Virus record (IMG/VR): IMGVR_UViG_3300020220_000264
Span: 1-27,440 of that record
DNA from: a virus
Direction: 5' to 3' (one strand)
DNA length: 27,440 bases
A program made the position numbers and the translations under genes. The notes under the pieces are model-generated. The model made no database searches, was not told the DNA's origin, and saw only the letters and a program-made list of their open reading frames with translations. This document shows, one piece after another, positions 25,409-27,440 of this stretch (within the stretch, counting starts at the first letter, position 1; every line of letters begins with the position of its first letter).

Positions 25409-25424
25409 GGCTGGATCACCTCCT
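25409..25424 (-). promoter_or_regulatory. Ultra-long Shine-Dalgarno / 16S rRNA 3'-end antisense
   Basis: The transcribed strand reads AGGAGGTGATCCAGCC immediately before the ATG of the nucleotidyltransferase gene. Its complement, GGCTGGATCACCTCCT, is from memory the conserved 3' terminus of 16S rRNA in most bacteria, the site of the universal 1525R-type primers. Ordinary ribosome sites match 4-7 bases. The AGGAGG core is 10 bases from the ATG, slightly far. If the other 10 bases also paired they would reach the start codon. Confidence 0.85.
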
Positions 25425-25453
25425 ACCCCCTACCTCAGAGGGCAGTCAAATGA

Positions 25454-25576
25454 TTACTTATTCCAAGGTAACTTCTTGGAAACCCAATCCCAAAGTGGTT
25501 TGCCAATGAATGCACCGGCAACGAATACCAATACGGTATAGAAAAGTGTACCTAACGCGCTATGAATTGCTTCCAT
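25454..25576 (-). CDS. Small single-span membrane protein (40 aa)
   Basis: The ORF has a strong ribosome site (AAAGGAG, 7 bases before the ATG at 25576) and a TAA stop. The protein has a short polar N-terminus (MEAIHSA), one hydrophobic segment at about residues 8-25 (LGTLFYTVLVFVAGAFIG) and a basic, Trp-containing C-terminal tail (KPLWDWVSKKLPWNK). The positive tail suggests it stays in the cytoplasm. It lies between the ligase-like and nucleotidyltransferase genes. It could be a membrane anchor, a holin-like or superinfection-related peptide, or a virion membrane-contact factor. None of these is shown by the sequence. Confidence 0.72.
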   Translation of the reverse strand: MEAIHSALGTLFYTVLVFVAGAFIGKPLWDWVSKKLPWNK

Positions 25577-25615
25577 GTAAAATCTCCTTTCTAGAGATAT
25601 TGTATCTATGCCTAA

Positions 25616-26767
25616 TCACGACCAATTTTTCACGGCAGTAAAGTTCTGTCGTGAGAACTCTAGACGGTCTACCAGTTTATAGACCCCCTTTGCAGCAACT
25701 GCTACAAATCCTTCAGGATTCGCAACTCGGAATCCACTATCTGTTGGGTAGAACGCACCAATGGTCTTGACCTGACTCATCTTTGCCACTATCAGATTCT
25801 TGGCAACTGCAATGCGTTTGTGCAGATCGAACGCTCTCTTCAGTCCAGTTGCATTAGAGCGAATGCGCTGTGCCAATGCTTGATCTGGCTTGGGTTGTCC
25901 CAACACAAACTTGATGAGTGCAGGAACTGATCCCTGATCCACTCCTGCACGAATGCTACTGTTGAAATACCTAGTAACCACATCCTTTATATCAGAGTCT
26001 TTCTGAATGGTTTGCAGCGCACCTATAACATCTTTATCTGTCTTGAACACAAGAATATCTGCCAGCAGTTTTTCTAACTGTTTGGTTTCTGCTGCGGTCA
26101 TGCTTGCAACTCCTGTTGCATCTACAAACGATGCGTCTTCAATCCATGCTTTAGAATTACCTCTCAGATTAGAGATATTTGGATTGAAGGATGCGCTGAG
26201 AGACTGAAAGGTTTTTCCCTTGTATACCGTATGAAACACGATTCCGATTTGCGCTTTGGTGATACGCTTTCCAAGATCACTCTTGGTAGGAACCGCATAC
26301 ATGATGGTGTTTGGTTGAAAGGTATAGTAGTTCTCTCCATCAATGTTCTGTGTCTTTATATCGCCTGGAGTGAACATCAAGTCGCCCTGTAGAATACCTT
26401 GAATTCCCACACCTCTCAGAGCATCGAAAGCAGCGTGTAGTTTGGTAGCAACCCCCGAACCTCCATGATTGGTGTCGATATCTGCGTGTGAGTAATTTAC
26501 CTTTGGTGTTTTGTTGAACACACTCTTGGTTCCCACAAAGAACTTTTTGGTTTGCGGATCTTCACCACAGACGACCGCCGGCGCACCATCCCATTTCACA
26601 GAAACAAATGCACCACCCTTGGCATCTCCGCGTAAAGTCTTGATCACATCATTCACTACAGAAACAGCAAGATCAATACCCTTGATTCCACTCAAGAAGA
26701 TTGCGTCTTCCAAGTGTTCCAAGTGGGTGTTCTTAGATTCTGAGATGAACGATAGGAATGATTTCAT
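25616..26767 (-). CDS. DNA/RNA-ligase-like nucleotidyltransferase-fold protein (383 aa)
   Basis: Residues 56-64 (SVKWDGAPA) match ligase motif I (KxDG), with K58 as candidate nucleotide-accepting lysine. GDLMF (128-132) fits a motif III-like strand, PEGFVAV (351-357) motif IV (EGxV) and VYKLVDRL (362-369) motif V (KxV). Motif spacing is irregular: a helical region (about 225-335) lies between the III-like and IV-like parts, so the fold assignment is inference. Similar proteins of uncharacterised function (possibly Pfam DUF6267) are encoded near tail genes in T4-like aquatic phages. It could be an RNA end-joining or capping-type enzyme or a non-catalytic derivative. The start overlaps the upstream stop as ATGA with no clear ribosome site, indicating coupling to the coiled-coil gene. 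Confidence 0.82.
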   Translation of the reverse strand: MKSFLSFISESKNTHLEHLEDAIFLSGIKGIDLAVSVVNDVIKTLRGDAKGGAFVSVKWDGAPAVVCGEDPQTKKFFVGTKSVFNKTPKVNYSHADIDTNHGGSGVATKLHAAFDALRGVGIQGILQGDLMFTPGDIKTQNIDGENYYTFQPNTIMYAVPTKSDLGKRITKAQIGIVFHTVYKGKTFQSLSASFNPNISNLRGNSKAWIEDASFVDATGVASMTAAETKQLEKLLADILVFKTDKDVIGALQTIQKDSDIKDVVTRYFNSSIRAGVDQGSVPALIKFVLGQPKPDQALAQRIRSNATGLKRAFDLHKRIAVAKNLIVAKMSQVKTIGAFYPTDSGFRVANPEGFVAVAAKGVYKLVDRLEFSRQNFTAVKNWS

Positions 26768-27315
26768 AGAGGTACTTCAGCGCGAGTCAATGCAAGAATC
26801 TTAGTGATCTGATCTTGAATCTTGTTCTCTCTGTTTGGCCAATAGATGTATTCCTTCTCAGGGTTCTTCTTGAGATTGTAGAGCAAAGGCATAACCATCT
26901 GCTCGATAGTAGACATCTTTGCTTTGTACGCCGCCGTCAACTGCGACTTGCGCTCTTCTACTTCATCAATAACTGCTCTGATATCAGCAGATTGACCACT
27001 CAGCGCAGTATAGAGTTCTTGAGTTTGCAACTCAAGCATCTCATCCAACTTTCGCTCTAGTCTTTCGATATCAGTTGCAGCAGCAGGAAATCCGTCGCCC
27101 TCTTCTCCGCTGAGTCTGTCGATGATTGCTCTTAGATTTGCGTCAATGCTATCCAACCGATCATCAACTGCCGCAGATACCTGATCTGCAACCTGTTGTG
27201 TATTCTGTTGTGTAGTGACTTGTTGTGAAGCATTGTAAGTATCGGCATCAACTGCGGTGAAGCCGAAGTCGTTCAATGCTGCGTAATCTTCGGGATTGCT
27301 CGGTGTTACTGGCAT
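26764..27315 (-). CDS. Coiled-coil protein conserved in T4-like aquatic phages (183 aa)
   Basis: The N-terminus (residues 1-45) is Gln/Thr/Asn-rich. Residues about 50-150 are charged heptad-like helices (RLDSIDANLRAIIDRL, then IERLERKLDEMLELQTQEL and RAVIDEVEERKSQLTAAYKAK). The C-terminal block MVMPLLYNLKKNPEKEYIYW and PNR (about 139-161) resembles a conserved end of small unassigned proteins in marine T4-like phages. Function unknown; an assembly chaperone or virion linker is plausible. The start at 27315 follows immediately after the upstream stop, with GAGG 9 bases before it. The stop overlaps the ligase-like gene start (ATGA). Confidence 0.82.
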   Translation of the reverse strand: MPVTPSNPEDYAALNDFGFTAVDADTYNASQQVTTQQNTQQVADQVSAAVDDRLDSIDANLRAIIDRLSGEEGDGFPAAATDIERLERKLDEMLELQTQELYTALSGQSADIRAVIDEVEERKSQLTAAYKAKMSTIEQMVMPLLYNLKKNPEKEYIYWPNRENKIQDQITKILALTRAEVPL

Positions 27316-27440
27316 TTATAGTTTCCTCTTTAGCGTAGTGAACAAGTATCTAGCCAATTCGTGAGATGCTTCAATATCGCTGCGATAGTGGAGCGCAGAC
27401 GCCATAAGCGAGCGGTCAGTCTCCTCCGAAAGTCTGTACA
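27316..27440 (-). CDS. C-terminal end of an upstream gene (partial, 40 residues visible)
   Basis: The one frame open across the right edge encodes 40 residues (YRLSEETDRSLMASALHYRS, then DIEASHELARYL and FTTLKRKL) and ends in TAA at 27318-27316, abutting the ATG of the coiled-coil gene. The other two minus frames are closed by stops. The visible part is helical and charged. Its arrangement, with the stop touching the next start, matches the rest of the operon. Too little is present to name it. Confidence 0.7.
   Translation of the reverse strand, partial: YRLSEETDRSLMASALHYRSDIEASHELARYLFTTLKRKL

Noticed and set aside
25577-25627. Possible sigma70 promoter with TACAAT at 25599-25604 before the 40-aa gene
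   Set aside because: No convincing -35 element at the right distance (AATTGG at best), so only half a promoter is present.
27311-27320. TATAAATG on the minus strand, close to the T4 late promoter TATAAATA
   Set aside because: It is formed by the stop and start codons of adjacent genes, matches 7 of 8, and a start site would fall inside the next coding region. Evidence is too weak for a promoter.
1-27440. tRNA genes, CRISPR arrays, insertion sequences, diversity-generating retroelement
   Set aside because: No cloverleaf-like, spaced-repeat, transposase or reverse-transcriptase pattern was seen. The fibre genes show no template/variable repeat pair in this window.

Overview
The window is a block of tail and baseplate genes from a T4-like contractile-tailed bacteriophage (myovirus). 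It most resembles the T4-like phages of marine cyanobacteria and other aquatic bacteria. This rests on recognisable homologues of T4 gp25, gp6, gp8 and gp5 in conserved order, a PAAR spike-tip protein, and several proteins typical of cyanophage-type virions rather than coliphage T4: a very large DUF4815-like baseplate protein, a 659-aa tail structural protein, and fibres with the 'DDKxIELG ... GGGxxL' motif. The host cannot be fixed from the sequence. No host-like genes, tRNAs, integrase, insertion sequences or CRISPR array were seen.

Every supported gene lies on the minus strand, so transcription runs from high to low coordinates. The genes are packed with TAATG or ATGA stop/start overlaps or gaps of a few to about 45 bases, as in a late virion operon. 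No non-coding stretch exceeds 50 bases.

Layout in transcription order. (1) 27440-23380, entry region: the C-terminal end of an unidentified gene, a coiled-coil protein, a protein with DNA/RNA-ligase-like nucleotidyltransferase motifs, a 40-aa single-span membrane protein, a cytidylyltransferase-like nucleotidyltransferase, a 90-aa unknown and a 134-aa conserved phage protein. (2) 23363-19571, central spike and wedge: a 105-aa unknown, the gp5 hub/spike protein without a lysozyme domain, the PAAR tip, a 466-aa unknown with Thr-Pro tails, gp25 and gp6. (3) 19571-6100, outer baseplate: gp6, the 659-aa structural protein, an enlarged gp8 and a 2272-aa DUF4815-like protein. (4) 6096-1, host-contact proteins: a small protein with a 119-residue Thr-Pro tail, a 1027-aa fibre-like protein and a partial collar-domain fibre running off the left edge.

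Together the genes build the spike, the wedge and the distal receptor-binding parts of the tail. The two nucleotidyltransferase-type proteins are enzymatic outliers in an otherwise structural operon.

Three observations deserve a second look. First, a 16-base leader abutting the nucleotidyltransferase start is an exact complement of the conserved 3' end of bacterial 16S rRNA. Second, a 10-bp GC-rich hairpin with a GCGA tetraloop and a U-tract, shaped like an intrinsic terminator, lies inside the 134-aa gene and is made from atypical codons. Third, a ligase-like protein, a tiny membrane protein and a nucleotidyltransferase form a conspicuous enzymatic cassette at the head of the baseplate operon.
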